DNA from: Skermanella stibiiresistens SB22
GTDB taxonomy: Bacteria > Pseudomonadota > Alphaproteobacteria > Azospirillales > Azospirillaceae
Reading direction: 5' to 3'
Assembly: GCF_000576635.1 (NCBI RefSeq)
Contig: NZ_AVFL01000023.1
Location: forward strand, 62,001-126,000
Length of the DNA: 64,000 nucleotides
Part shown: one piece after another, positions 50,546 to 59,116 of the stretch
Numbering within the stretch: position 1 is the first letter of the stretch
Layout of the letters: each line of letters begins with the position of its first letter
Translations under genes and position numbers: made by a program
The notes under the pieces: model-generated
The model's database searches: none
What the model was told of the DNA's origin: nothing
Seen by the model: only the letters and a program-made list of their open reading frames with translations

Positions 50546-51018
50546 GCCGGCCGTCCCAGGCCAAAGGACCTCCGTTGGGCGATCAGGCCGGAGATGGCGG
50601 TCAGCGCTAGTTCGTAGCCGGCGACGCCCAGGCCAGCGATCACGCCGGTGGCGGCGCGGGAGACATGGGAGTGGTGGCGGAACGGCTCGCGTTTCCAGAT
50701 ATTGCTCATATGGGCCTCCATGATCGGTCCGTCGAACGCCAGAAGGGCGTCGAGGATCGACACCGAGGTATAGGTCAACCCGGCGGCGTTGATCACGATC
50801 CCATCGGCGGACGCGCGCGCCTCCTGGATCCAGTCGATGATGACGCCTTCGTGGTTGGACTGGCGGAAATCCAGTTCCAGCCCCAGGGTGGCCGCGTGCT
50901 CCTCGCACCGCGTCCGGATCGCGGGGAAACTGTCGCTGCCGTAAAGCCCATTCTTATCAAGGCCGTAGAGATTGGCGTTAGGCCCGTTGATGAAGAGGAC
51001 GACAGGCGGTTTCGGCAT
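50542..51018 (-). CDS. Type II 3-dehydroquinate dehydratase-like protein (AroQ family, altered active site)
   Basis: A 158-residue AroQ homologue. Retained: NGPNANLYG (~11-19), catalytic Tyr in LYG (~25-27), QSNHEGVIIDWIQEA (~53-67), AHMSNIWKREPFRHHS (~102-117) and GVAGYELAL. Altered: the lid motif that normally reads GxREPxxYG is GLDKNGLYG, so the catalytic arginine is replaced by aspartate, and the usual INPxAYTHTS strand is INAAGLTYTS. It is probably not a housekeeping dehydroquinase; it may act on another quinate- or shikimate-like acid with its coupled dehydrogenase. ATG 51018 has GGAGAT upstream. Confidence 0.82.
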   Translation of the reverse strand: MPKPPVVLFINGPNANLYGLDKNGLYGSDSFPAIRTRCEEHAATLGLELDFRQSNHEGVIIDWIQEARASADGIVINAAGLTYTSVSILDALLAFDGPIMEAHMSNIWKREPFRHHSHVSRAATGVIAGLGVAGYELALTAISGLIAQRRSFGLGRPA

Positions 51019-51166
51019 GGGATCTCCTGTGGGAACGGCGGCGGGGCCGGGCATCGAGGGTGATGCCCAGCCTAGCCGTCGTTCCCGATCGGGGGGAAAT
51101 CGAAAATTCCTATGCCGTGGATCCGCCTGACCAGCGGTCCCGACGCACTGTCGGGACCGCCTTGGG

Positions 51167-52111
51167 TCAGAGTGGTTTCAGGTTCGCTTCGATCTGGGCG
51201 CGCCGCGCCTCCAGGAAGGGCGGCAGGGACAGCTTCTCGCCCAGCGTCTCCATCGGCTCGTCGGTGGCGAAGCCCGGACCGTCGGTCGCGATCTCGAACA
51301 GCACGCCGTTTGGCTCCCGGAAATAGAGGCTGCGGAAGTAGTAGCGGTCGACCGGTCCGCTCGACGGCATCCGCACCCGCTCCAGCCGGTCGGCCCAAGC
51401 CTCGTAATCCGCGTCGGGAACGCGGAACGCCACGTGATGGACGCTACCCGCTCCCGGCTGCGACGGGTCGAGGTCCGGCCGCACGGCGACGTGGAGTTCC
51501 GCCGCGGCCCCGCCGCCGCCCATCTGGAAGACATGGGTGCGGGAGTTGGCCGCCCCTGGCGTTTCATAGTCGCGGACCTGCTCCATGTTCATGACGCGGG
51601 TCAGGACCAGCTCGGTCGGCTTGAGGTCGGGCACCGTCATCGTGATGGGACCGAGCCCCCGGATCTGGTGTTCCGCCGGGACGGGGCTGCGATCCCACGG
51701 GTGGGCCGGACCGGCGCCGCCGTCATCGACCAGGCTGAGCCGCTGGCCTTCGAAATCCTCGAAGTCCAGGGTCAGGCGGCCATCCCGCTCGATGACCTCG
51801 GCGTGGGAGACGCCGGCCTCCGCGAGATGCCGTTTCCACCAAGCCAGCGTCTCCTGTCCGGAAACGCGGAGCGCCGTGCGGGTGATGCTGTGGTTGCCGC
51901 GCCGCTCGCGCCCGACCGGCCAGTCGAAGAAGGTGATGTCCGATCCGGGCGAGGCGATGGCGTCGGCGTAGAACAGGTGGTACGCGCTGACATCGTCCTG
52001 GTTGACCGTCTTCTTGACCATCCGCATGCCCAGGGTCTTCGTGTAGAAGGCGTGGTTGCGCGGGGCGTCGGCGGAAACGGCGGTCAGGTGGTGGATGCCG
52101 GTGAGTTGCAT
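51167..52111 (-). CDS. mhqO: Ring-cleaving dioxygenase, VOC superfamily (MhqO/LinE-like)
   Basis: Predicted Fe(II) extradiol-type dioxygenase for hydroquinones, 314 residues in two VOC modules (~1-140 and 150-300). Metal ligands are expected from GIHHLTAV (~5-12), [10 protein letters not shown] (~214-223) and the acid in [12 protein letters not shown] (~265-276). It follows a MhqD-like hydrolase (16 bases) and a second dioxygenase of the same family on one strand, the combination known from methylhydroquinone resistance in Bacillus. ATG 52111. Confidence 0.87.
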   Translation of the reverse strand: MQLTGIHHLTAVSADAPRNHAFYTKTLGMRMVKKTVNQDDVSAYHLFYADAIASPGSDITFFDWPVGRERRGNHSITRTALRVSGQETLAWWKRHLAEAGVSHAEVIERDGRLTLDFEDFEGQRLSLVDDGGAGPAHPWDRSPVPAEHQIRGLGPITMTVPDLKPTELVLTRVMNMEQVRDYETPGAANSRTHVFQMGGGGAAAELHVAVRPDLDPSQPGAGSVHHVAFRVPDADYEAWADRLERVRMPSSGPVDRYYFRSLYFREPNGVLFEIATDGPGFATDEPMETLGEKLSLPPFLEARRAQIEANLKPL

Positions 52112-52127
52112 GATCCAGGTTCCTTCG

Positions 52128-52760
52128 TTAAGCGGTTTTGGCGGTGAGACGGTCGAGCCAGTTCCTGGCGATCGTCACGTCCGCTTGGGACAGACCGTGT
52201 CCCGTCGGCAGGATCTTGTGGTCGACCTCGGCGCCGGCGGCGGTCAACTGGGCCGCGAGCCGCGCCGCGTTGTCGGCCGGGATGATCGGGTCCATCGACC
52301 CGGAGAGCATCAGCACCGGCTTGCCGGACAGGTCGCCAGAGGGTGTGTCGGCCAGCGGCACCATGGCTCGCAGCAGCACGGCGCCGGCCAGCACCTCGGG
52401 ACGGAGGACGAGCAGGGCCGCGGCGATGTTGGCGCCGTTGGAGAACCCGACCGCGATCGGGGCCGCCAAGCCATGGGCGTCGCGCGCCTCCTGGATGAAA
52501 TCGGCCAGTTCGGCGGCGCGGCGGCGCACGTCCGCCTCGTCGAACACGCCTTCGGCCAAGCGCCGGAAGAACCGGGGCATGCCCCCCTCCAGCACCTTGC
52601 CGCGAGGGGAGAGCAGGGCCGAGCCGGGGGCGAGCATGCCCCCGAGCGGCAGAAGGTCGTTCTCGTCGCCGCCGGTGCCGTGCAGCAGCAGGATCGGCGG
52701 CTTGCCCGGCACGGTCGCCGGTTCGAAGCGGTGGATGAACGATAGGGACGTGGTGGTCAT
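52128..52760 (-). CDS. mhqD: Alpha/beta hydrolase, MhqD-like carboxylesterase
   Basis: Serine hydrolase of 210 residues in the phospholipase/carboxylesterase family. It has [17 protein letters not shown] (~24-40), nucleophile Ser107 in GFSNGAN, acid in SGSMDPIIP (~152-160) and His in GHGLSQAD (~187-194). MhqD proteins accompany hydroquinone dioxygenases and probably hydrolyse or detoxify their products. It sits between the two dioxygenase genes with gaps of 16 and 44 bases. Confidence 0.88.
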   Translation of the reverse strand: MTTTSLSFIHRFEPATVPGKPPILLLHGTGGDENDLLPLGGMLAPGSALLSPRGKVLEGGMPRFFRRLAEGVFDEADVRRRAAELADFIQEARDAHGLAAPIAVGFSNGANIAAALLVLRPEVLAGAVLLRAMVPLADTPSGDLSGKPVLMLSGSMDPIIPADNAARLAAQLTAAGAEVDHKILPTGHGLSQADVTIARNWLDRLTAKTA

Positions 52761-52804
52761 GTCCAGGGTCTCCTTATCTTCCCGCAGTCATCTTCCCACG
52801 GGTC

Positions 52805-53737
52805 TCACGCGACTTGTGGCAGGACGGCCTCGATCTCGTCGCGGCGCGGCTCCAGGAAGTCCGGCAGCTTCAACGACTGGCCCAAGGTGGTCACCGGCTC
52901 GTCGACCGCGAAGCCGGGCTCGTCGGTGGCGATCTCGAACAGGACGCCGCCCGGCTCCCGGAAATAGACGGACCGGAAGTAGTTGCGGTCCTTTTGCTCC
53001 GTCGTCCGGATGCCGTGGTTCCGCGCCAGCTTCTCCACCATCTCCGCCTGGGCGGCATCGTCGGCGGCCCGGAAGGCGACGTGGTGAACCGAGCCGGCAC
53101 CCATCCGCGCCGGCAGGAAACCGCCCGCCACCCGGATGTCGACGATGCCGCCGATGGAAGCACCCTCCGCCTTGAAGCGGACGACGGTGCCTTCCTGTCC
53201 GATCCGGGTGAAGCCCAGAACGTCGGTCAGGATGGTGCCGGTGGCGCCCTCTTCCTTCAGCAGCAGGCTGACGCCGTGGAAGCCGCGGATCGCGTGCTCC
53301 GCCGGGATGTCGCCGTCGGTCCAAGCGGCCTCGTCGCCGATGCCGGGAACGGCGGCCAAAGCCAGCCGCATGCCATCGGGATCACGGAACGGCAGGACGG
53401 TCTCGCCGAAACGCTTTTCCGGGGCCTCGTGGCGGACGCCGTGCGCGATCAGCCGGTGCGTCCAATACCCGAGCGACTGGGCGGGGATGCGGAAGACGGT
53501 TTCCTGCGTTTCCCCAATGCCGAGCCGGCCGGGTGCCACATGTTCCCACGGGAAGAAGGTCAGGATCGACCCGGGGCTGCCGACCTCGTCACCATAATAG
53601 AAGTGGTAGGTGCCGGGATCGTCGAAATTGACCGTCTTCTTGACCAGGCGCAGTCCAAGGATGCCGCCATAGAATTCAAGATTGCGATAGGTTGGTCCAG
53701 CGATGGCCGTGACGTGGTGAATACCGTTCCGGGTCAT
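52805..53737 (-). CDS. Ring-cleaving dioxygenase, VOC superfamily (MhqO-like, second copy)
   Basis: A 310-residue paralogue of the dioxygenase two genes downstream, with the same layout: GIHHVTAIAG (~5-14), [11 protein letters not shown] (~210-220), [13 protein letters not shown] (~262-274) and near-identical C-terminal wording. ATG 53737 has GGAGGG ten bases upstream; an in-frame start at 53815 would run into the divergent operator region. It is the first gene of the three-gene operon and divergent from a LysR regulator. Confidence 0.88.
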   Translation of the reverse strand: MTRNGIHHVTAIAGPTYRNLEFYGGILGLRLVKKTVNFDDPGTYHFYYGDEVGSPGSILTFFPWEHVAPGRLGIGETQETVFRIPAQSLGYWTHRLIAHGVRHEAPEKRFGETVLPFRDPDGMRLALAAVPGIGDEAAWTDGDIPAEHAIRGFHGVSLLLKEEGATGTILTDVLGFTRIGQEGTVVRFKAEGASIGGIVDIRVAGGFLPARMGAGSVHHVAFRAADDAAQAEMVEKLARNHGIRTTEQKDRNYFRSVYFREPGGVLFEIATDEPGFAVDEPVTTLGQSLKLPDFLEPRRDEIEAVLPQVA

Positions 53738-53853
53738 TGTCTTGCCCTCCGTGGCGGACGGGAAATACTGTTCCGGCCTCGCCTTGTTCTCGGTGCGTCG
53801 TTTTGTCTGAACCAAAGATGGCGTTTATCGGCTGTTTTGCCTATGGGGTATCG

Positions 53854-53869
53854 ATTGCATCCATGCAAT
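53854..53869. promoter_or_regulatory. Candidate LysR operator palindrome
   Basis: ATTGCATCCATGCAAT is a perfect inverted repeat (arms of seven, spacer CC) placed in the 194-base divergent region, 117 bases before the dioxygenase start codon and 63 before the lysR start codon. It contains the T-N11-A pattern expected of LysR binding sites. It is the only clean dyad I found there. Confidence 0.65.
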
Positions 53870-53931
53870 GCTACGAGTGCGTCGTCGCAGTTGGTCTTGC
53901 GATCGGGAAATCGGCGGAAGGGAGATGCTCG

Positions 53932-54858
53932 ATGGCGGAGCCGTACAAGAACCTCGCCTGGGACGACTTCCGCCTGATCCGCGCCATCGCGGAGGCCAAG
54001 GGGCTGCCGGCCGCTGCGCAGCAGCTTGGTGTCAACCACTCGACCGTGTTCCGGCGGTTGCGCCAGATCGAGGCGGCGCTGGGCACCGCCTTGTTCGAGC
54101 GGCACCGGGTCGGCTACGCGCCGACGGCGGCGGGCGAGGAGATGGTGGCCTTGGCGGCACGGCTGGAGGAGGACATCACCGCCTTCACCCGCAAGGTGTC
54201 GGGGCGGGAGCCGTCACCAGCCGGTGAGCTGCGGGTCACGACCAACGACAGCTTGCTGGTCCATTTGCTGACGCCACTGTTCGCGCTGTTCCTGGAACAG
54301 TGCCCGGAGATGCGGCTGGACATCGTGCTGAGCAACCAGCCGCTGAACCTGTCGAAGCGCGATGCCGACGTGGCGATCCGCGCCACCGACAGCCCGCCGG
54401 AAACGCTGGTCGGCCGCCGCGTCGCCAGCATCGGCTGGGCGCTGTACGGCCGGGCCGCCGATTTCCCCGAGCCGGGCGATCTGGGAATGGCGGCGCTGTA
54501 CCAGCGGCGCTGGGTGTCGCTGAGCGAGGATCTGGCCACCATGAAGGTGGTCCGGCGCGTGCGCGAGAACGTGGCGCCGGAACGGGTGGCTTATCGGACC
54601 AACTCGGTCCTGGGGTTGGGCGAGGCGGTCGAGGCCGGTCTGGGGATCGGGCACCTGCCGTGCTTCATCGCCGATGTCCGGCCGTCGCTGGTTCGGCTGG
54701 CCGCCCCCGATCCCGATCTGGCCGCCGACCTATGGCTGCTGACCCACCCCGACCTCCGCCACGCGCCGCGCGTCCGCGTGTTCCTGGACTTCATGGCGGC
54801 GGAGATCGGACGGCGGCGGCGGCTGATCGAGGGGGTGGTTCATCCGGGCGGCGATTGA
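53932..54858 (+). CDS. LysR family transcriptional regulator of the hydroquinone module
   Basis: A 308-residue LysR regulator. Its HTH region (DDFRLIRAIAEAKGLPAAAQ, then QLGVNHSTVFRRLRQIEAAL, ~11-50) is of the variant with NHSTVFRRL, and the effector domain spans ~95-295. ATG 53932 has GGGAG seven bases upstream; the longer open frame back to 53737 crosses the operator. It likely senses quinones or hydroquinones and controls the divergent dioxygenase-hydrolase operon, a role played by MarR-type MhqR in Bacillus. Confidence 0.9.
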   Translation: MAEPYKNLAWDDFRLIRAIAEAKGLPAAAQQLGVNHSTVFRRLRQIEAALGTALFERHRVGYAPTAAGEEMVALAARLEEDITAFTRKVSGREPSPAGELRVTTNDSLLVHLLTPLFALFLEQCPEMRLDIVLSNQPLNLSKRDADVAIRATDSPPETLVGRRVASIGWALYGRAADFPEPGDLGMAALYQRRWVSLSEDLATMKVVRRVRENVAPERVAYRTNSVLGLGEAVEAGLGIGHLPCFIADVRPSLVRLAAPDPDLAADLWLLTHPDLRHAPRVRVFLDFMAAEIGRRRRLIEGVVHPGGD

Positions 54859-54867
54859 AGGTACAAC

Positions 54868-54953
54868 CGTAGGTCGGCTAGAGCGAAGCGGCAGCCGACG
54901 GGCAGGAGTGTTGTGAGTGGTGTCGGCTGCCGCTTCGCTCTAGCCGACCTACG
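54868..54953. repeat. REP doublet (REPIN-like palindrome), copy 3
   Basis: Perfect 31-base inverted arms with GTAG heads and inner stem GTCGGCT...AGCCGAC (C/G variant, A at arm position 18), separated by about 22 bases. It lies ten bases after the lysR stop, between convergent genes, where it could end transcription from both sides. Confidence 0.92.
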
Positions 54954-55008
54954 AAATGCATAAGTTGGTAGTTATCCTGCGTTCAGGGGCGGTTCATGTC
55001 AGCGGTGG

Positions 55009-56223
55009 TTACTGGGTCGCCAATGGGCAGCCGCCTTGGTCGAGCGGGCGGAACGCCTGATCCGCCGGGATCGTCTTGACCAGCTTGTAGAAGTCGTAGT
55101 CACCCTTGGACTCGTCCGGCGACTTGACCTGGAAGACGTGCATCTCGTGGATCACCCGGCCATCGACGCGGACCTTGCCCTTGCCGAACAGGGGATCGTC
55201 GGTCGGGATCTCCTTCATGGCGGCGGCGACGGCGGCGCCGTCGGTCGAGTTGGCGGCCTTGACGGCCTTCAGGTAGTGAAGTGCTCCGGAATAGACGCCC
55301 GCTTGGTTGGCGGTCGGGCGGCGGCCGTTCATCCGCTCGGCGAAGCGGTCGGAGAACGCCCGCGTCTCGGTCGTCATGTCCCAGTAGAACGGTTCGGTCA
55401 GGTACAGGCCCTGGGCCGATTCCAAGCCGACGGCGGACACGTCGCTCAACTGCATCAACAGCGCCGCCAGATGCTGGCCGCCGCTGGTGATGCCGAATTC
55501 CGCCGCCTGCTTGACCGAGGTCACCGTGTCGCCGACCGCGTTGGCGAGGCCGATGATGTTGGCGCCGCTGGCCTGGGCTTGCAGCAGGAAGGACGAGAAG
55601 TCGGAGTTGTTGGTCGGGTGCCGGACACCGCCGACCACCGTTCCGCCATTCGCCTTGACCACGGCGGAGGCGTCCTGTTCCAGCGAGTGGCCGAAGGCGT
55701 AGTCGGCGGTCAGGAAGAACCAGCTCTTGCCGACCGTCTCGGTCACCACCTTGGCGGTGCCGTTGGACAAGGCCCAGGTGTCGTAGGTCCAGTGGATCGT
55801 GTTGGGCGAGCATTTCGGACCGGTCAGGGCGGTCGTGCCGGGTCCCGACGCCACCAGCAGCGCCTTGGAGCCGCGCGTCACCTCGCTGACAGCCAGCGCC
55901 ACCGACGAGAACGGGACGTCGAGCACGGCGTTGACGCTCTCCTGCTCGACCCAGCGGCGCGCGGTGGCCGAGCCGATGTCCGGCTTGTTCTGGTGGTCGG
56001 CCGAGATCACCTCGATCTTGGCGCCGGGAAGTTGCGCCGCGAAATCCTCCGCCGCCAGTTGCGCCGCCACGACGGAGCCGGTGCCGGTGCTGTCCGACGC
56101 GAAGCCGCTGATATCGGTCAGCACGCCGAGCTTGACCCGGCCGCCGGCGATCTCGGCCGAGGCGGGAAGGGCGGCGGACAGCAGGGCCACGGCGCTGACG
56201 GCCATCAGGCCGATCGTCTTCAT
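55009..56223 (-). CDS. ABC transporter substrate-binding protein (branched-chain amino acid/LivK type)
   Basis: Periplasmic binding protein of 404 residues with a signal peptide (MKTIGLMAVSAVALLSAALP, cleaved after ASA ~23). The mature start GRVKLGVLTDISGFASD (~28-44) and TYDTWALSNGTAKVV (~148-162) fit the Peripla_BP_6 family. No permease or ATPase genes are nearby, so it must use subunits encoded elsewhere. It is 50 bases downstream of HMG-CoA reductase, which suggests a ligand related to mevalonate or a branched hydroxy acid; this is inference from position. ATG 56223. Confidence 0.88.
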   Translation of the reverse strand: MKTIGLMAVSAVALLSAALPASAEIAGGRVKLGVLTDISGFASDSTGTGSVVAAQLAAEDFAAQLPGAKIEVISADHQNKPDIGSATARRWVEQESVNAVLDVPFSSVALAVSEVTRGSKALLVASGPGTTALTGPKCSPNTIHWTYDTWALSNGTAKVVTETVGKSWFFLTADYAFGHSLEQDASAVVKANGGTVVGGVRHPTNNSDFSSFLLQAQASGANIIGLANAVGDTVTSVKQAAEFGITSGGQHLAALLMQLSDVSAVGLESAQGLYLTEPFYWDMTTETRAFSDRFAERMNGRRPTANQAGVYSGALHYLKAVKAANSTDGAAVAAAMKEIPTDDPLFGKGKVRVDGRVIHEMHVFQVKSPDESKGDYDFYKLVKTIPADQAFRPLDQGGCPLATQ

Positions 56224-56273
56224 GCTCTTCAAGGTTTCCTCCACTGATTTTGTTATGGTTTTCGCTGCTGCCA

Positions 56274-57560
56274 TCAGGTCCTGGCGCCGGAGCGCAGGTC
56301 CTGGAGAACGGTCTGGGCGACGTCGATCCGGACGGTGCCGCGCTCGACCAGCACGCGGGCGACTTGGTCGATCTCCCCGCCGGCGGCCCCGGCCATCATC
56401 GCGATGTTCTGGGCGTGGAGCGCCATGTGGCCCTTCTGGATGCCGGTGGTGGCGAGCGCCTTGAGGGCGGAGAAGTTCTGCGCCAATCCCACCGCCGCGA
56501 TGACGCGGGCCAGCCGTTCGGCGGTCTTGACGCCGAGGATCTTGAGCGCCGCCTGGGCGGTCGGGTGGACCTTGGTGGCGCCGCCGATCAATCCGACGGG
56601 CATCGGCACCTCGATCGAGCCGCTGAGGTGGCCGTCGGCCGTCTTCTCGAACCGGGTCAGGCTGCCGTAATGGCCGCCGCGCGCCGCGAAGGCGTGGGCG
56701 CCTGCCTCCACGGCGCGGGTGTCGTTGCCGGTCGCCAGCACGACGGCGCTGATGCCGTTCATGATTCCCTTGTTATGGGTCGCAGCGCGGTAGGGATCGG
56801 CGGCGGCGAAGTGATAGGCGCTGATGATGCCGTCCCTGACGGCGGGTCCGCCCAATTCCTCGGTGGGCCAGACGGCGTGGGCGCGGGCCAGCCTGCGGTC
56901 GGCGAGGTTGGACAGGATGCGGAGATAGACCTTGCCGCCGGTCCAGCCCTCGACATGGGGCGCCACCTTCTCCGCCATGGTGTTGACGGCGTTGGCGCCC
57001 ATGGCGTCGCGGGTGTCGACGATCAGGTGGGTGATCAGCATCGGGCCGCTCAGCGTGTCGAGCACCCGGACCTCCAGGTCGCGGAAGCCCCCGCCGAACT
57101 TCAGCAGGACGGGATCGCAGTCGTCGCACAGCTGTTTGATCTCGGAGTACCGGTCCAGCACGCGGAGCCGCGCCGCGTGGGGATCGGCGATGCCGACCGC
57201 CTGGATCTGGGCGATCATCAGCGTTCCGGACATCGACGTGGTGAAACCGCCCGCGTCGTAGCACTGCCGGGCGGCGTTGCAGACGGCGGCCACGACCGAC
57301 GACTCCTCGGTCGCCATGGGGATCAGCACGTCCTCGCCATCGACCTTCATGTTGGTCGCGATGCCGAGCGGGATGTTCATGGCGCCGATGACGTTCTCGA
57401 CCAGCCGGTCCGCCAGCTGGATGTCGAGGTTGCCGGTGCGCGCCAGACCTTCGGCCATGCCGGCGTCGAGCCCGGTGAACTCGGCGACGATCCTCAGCCG
57501 CTCCTCGGGGGATTTGCGATGGAAACCGGAAATGCGGGAACCGCGCTCGCTCTCGGCCAT
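56274..57560 (-). CDS. mvaA: Hydroxymethylglutaryl-CoA reductase, degradative (class II)
   Basis: Class II enzyme of 428 residues that oxidises mevalonate to HMG-CoA in catabolism. Diagnostic parts are ENVIGAMNIPLGIATNM (~55-71), the catalytic Glu in TEESSVVAAVCNAA (~83-96), DTRDAMGANAVNTMAEKVAP (~183-202), ATHNKGIMNGISAV (lysine, ~265-278) and the C-terminal TTGIQKGHMALHA (catalytic His, ~371-383). ATG 57560 has GAGGAAGAGG upstream. No HMG-CoA lyase is adjacent. A MocR regulator is divergent 151 bases away and a Liv-type binding protein follows, forming a likely mevalonate-use unit. Confidence 0.94.
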   Translation of the reverse strand: MAESERGSRISGFHRKSPEERLRIVAEFTGLDAGMAEGLARTGNLDIQLADRLVENVIGAMNIPLGIATNMKVDGEDVLIPMATEESSVVAAVCNAARQCYDAGGFTTSMSGTLMIAQIQAVGIADPHAARLRVLDRYSEIKQLCDDCDPVLLKFGGGFRDLEVRVLDTLSGPMLITHLIVDTRDAMGANAVNTMAEKVAPHVEGWTGGKVYLRILSNLADRRLARAHAVWPTEELGGPAVRDGIISAYHFAAADPYRAATHNKGIMNGISAVVLATGNDTRAVEAGAHAFAARGGHYGSLTRFEKTADGHLSGSIEVPMPVGLIGGATKVHPTAQAALKILGVKTAERLARVIAAVGLAQNFSALKALATTGIQKGHMALHAQNIAMMAGAAGGEIDQVARVLVERGTVRIDVAQTVLQDLRSGART

Positions 57561-57711
57561 GGGCAGCCTCTTCCTCCAGGGTTTTTTGTTGACCGTACAC
57601 TCCGGCATGGGAGGATCCTCGCCAAGGGACAGTTGGCGCGATTATCCCTGGCACTGTACCAATGGATCGGCTGGGACAGTTGAGGGGAGACTGGTGGAGG
57701 AGGGCGGTGGC

Positions 57712-59076
57712 GTGACGCGGGTCGGCGAGATCATCGGGAAGATCGGCGCCCAGATCGACGGTGGGCTGCTGAAGCCGGGCGAGCGGTTGCTGTCGGTGCG
57801 GGCTGGTGCCGTGGAGCATGGCGTCTCCAAAAACACCATGGCGGAAGCGTATGACAGGATGGTGGCGCGCGGGTTGCTGGAGGCCAAGCAGGGATCGGGC
57901 TACTTCGTGGCGGCGGCCAGGAGCCCGGCGCTCGACACCAGATCCACCCATGTGGTGGACGCGGTGGATCTGGTGTCGCTGCTGCGCGAGCAGCTGGACC
58001 AGCATTACGCCGTGCGGGTCGGCGACGGCCGGCCGCCGCCGTCCTGGATGAAGAAGTTCGAGCTGGGCAGCCACCTGCGCGGCATCAAGACCCCGTTCGC
58101 TGGCGAGGCCGGGCATGGCTATGGCAGCCCGTGGGGCTTTGGACCCCTGCGCGAGCGGATCGCGTTGACGCTGGCCGAGCGCGGCGTCACGGTCGGGGCC
58201 GACCAGATCCTGCTGACGCAGGGCGCCAACCACGCGTTGGATCTGGTGGTGCGCCACCTGCTGGAGCCGGGTGACACCGTGCTGGTGGACAGCCCGGGCT
58301 ATTATCCGCTGTTCGGCAAGCTTAAGCTCGCCAAGGTGCCGTTCGTCGGTGTCCGGCGTCTCCATGACGGCCCCGACCTGGACGACCTCGCGGCCAAGGC
58401 CGCCGCCCTGAAGCCCAAGGCGTTCTTCACCCAGTCGCTGGCCCACAACCCGACCGGCGGGTCGATCAGCCTGCCGGTGGCGCACCGGCTGCTCCAACTC
58501 GCGGACCGCCACGGCTTCCACGTGGTCGAGGACGATCCCTTCGCCGATATCCTGCCGGCATCGAGCCCCCGGCTGGCGGCGCTCGACCAGCTTGACCGGG
58601 TGATCCATGTCGGGACCTTCTCCAAGACCTTGTCGGCCAGCCTGAGGGTCGGCTTCATCGCGGCCAAACCGGCGCTGGCGAAGACCCTGTGCGACCTGAA
58701 GATGCTGACGGTGGTCAGCACGTCCGACTATGTCGAGCGCGTGGTCCATAGCCTGATCGTCAGTGGCCAGTATCTGCGCCATCTGCGGGGATTGAAGGCC
58801 CATGTCGCGGAGGCGACCGCCAGCGTCCTGCCCAGCCTCCAGTCCGTAGGATTCGAGACGCCGGTTGCTCCCGCCGGCGGCTATTATGTCTGGGGCGTCC
58901 TGCCGCCCGGCACCGACGAGGTGGCGCTGGTCAAGGCGGCGGCGGCCGAAAGCATCTTCGTGGCGCCCGGCTTCGTCTTCGCCGCCGACCGCAGGACGGA
59001 GCGCCCGGCCATGCGGCTCAACATCGCCTGCGCGGGAGACCCGCGCTTCCTGGACTTCATCCGGCGGCACCTGTGA
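57712..59076 (+). CDS. MocR/PdxR-type regulator (GntR HTH fused to aminotransferase fold)
   Basis: PLP-binding transcription factor of 454 residues: GntR winged helix (~1-75; KPGERLLSVRAGAVEHGVSK, then NTMAEAYDRMVARGLLEAKQ) and a class I aminotransferase-like domain (~100-454) with LTQGANHALDLVVRHL, HNPTGGSISLP and the PLP lysine in VGTFSKTLSASLRVGF (~301-316). GTG 57712 was chosen because GGAGGAGG precedes it and the HTH begins at once; GTG 57694 is also possible. Divergent from mvaA, which it probably regulates. Confidence 0.88.
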   Translation: MTRVGEIIGKIGAQIDGGLLKPGERLLSVRAGAVEHGVSKNTMAEAYDRMVARGLLEAKQGSGYFVAAARSPALDTRSTHVVDAVDLVSLLREQLDQHYAVRVGDGRPPPSWMKKFELGSHLRGIKTPFAGEAGHGYGSPWGFGPLRERIALTLAERGVTVGADQILLTQGANHALDLVVRHLLEPGDTVLVDSPGYYPLFGKLKLAKVPFVGVRRLHDGPDLDDLAAKAAALKPKAFFTQSLAHNPTGGSISLPVAHRLLQLADRHGFHVVEDDPFADILPASSPRLAALDQLDRVIHVGTFSKTLSASLRVGFIAAKPALAKTLCDLKMLTVVSTSDYVERVVHSLIVSGQYLRHLRGLKAHVAEATASVLPSLQSVGFETPVAPAGGYYVWGVLPPGTDEVALVKAAAAESIFVAPGFVFAADRRTERPAMRLNIACAGDPRFLDFIRRHL

Positions 59077-59116
59077 TGGCGGCGGCGACGGGCGGGGTGT
59101 ATGGTCCGGCTCGACC

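Noticed and set aside
55009-56223. Missing DctP partner for the TRAP permeases
   Set aside because: The sequence is a LivK-type binding protein, not a DctP family member, and it is 31 kb away in another operon.
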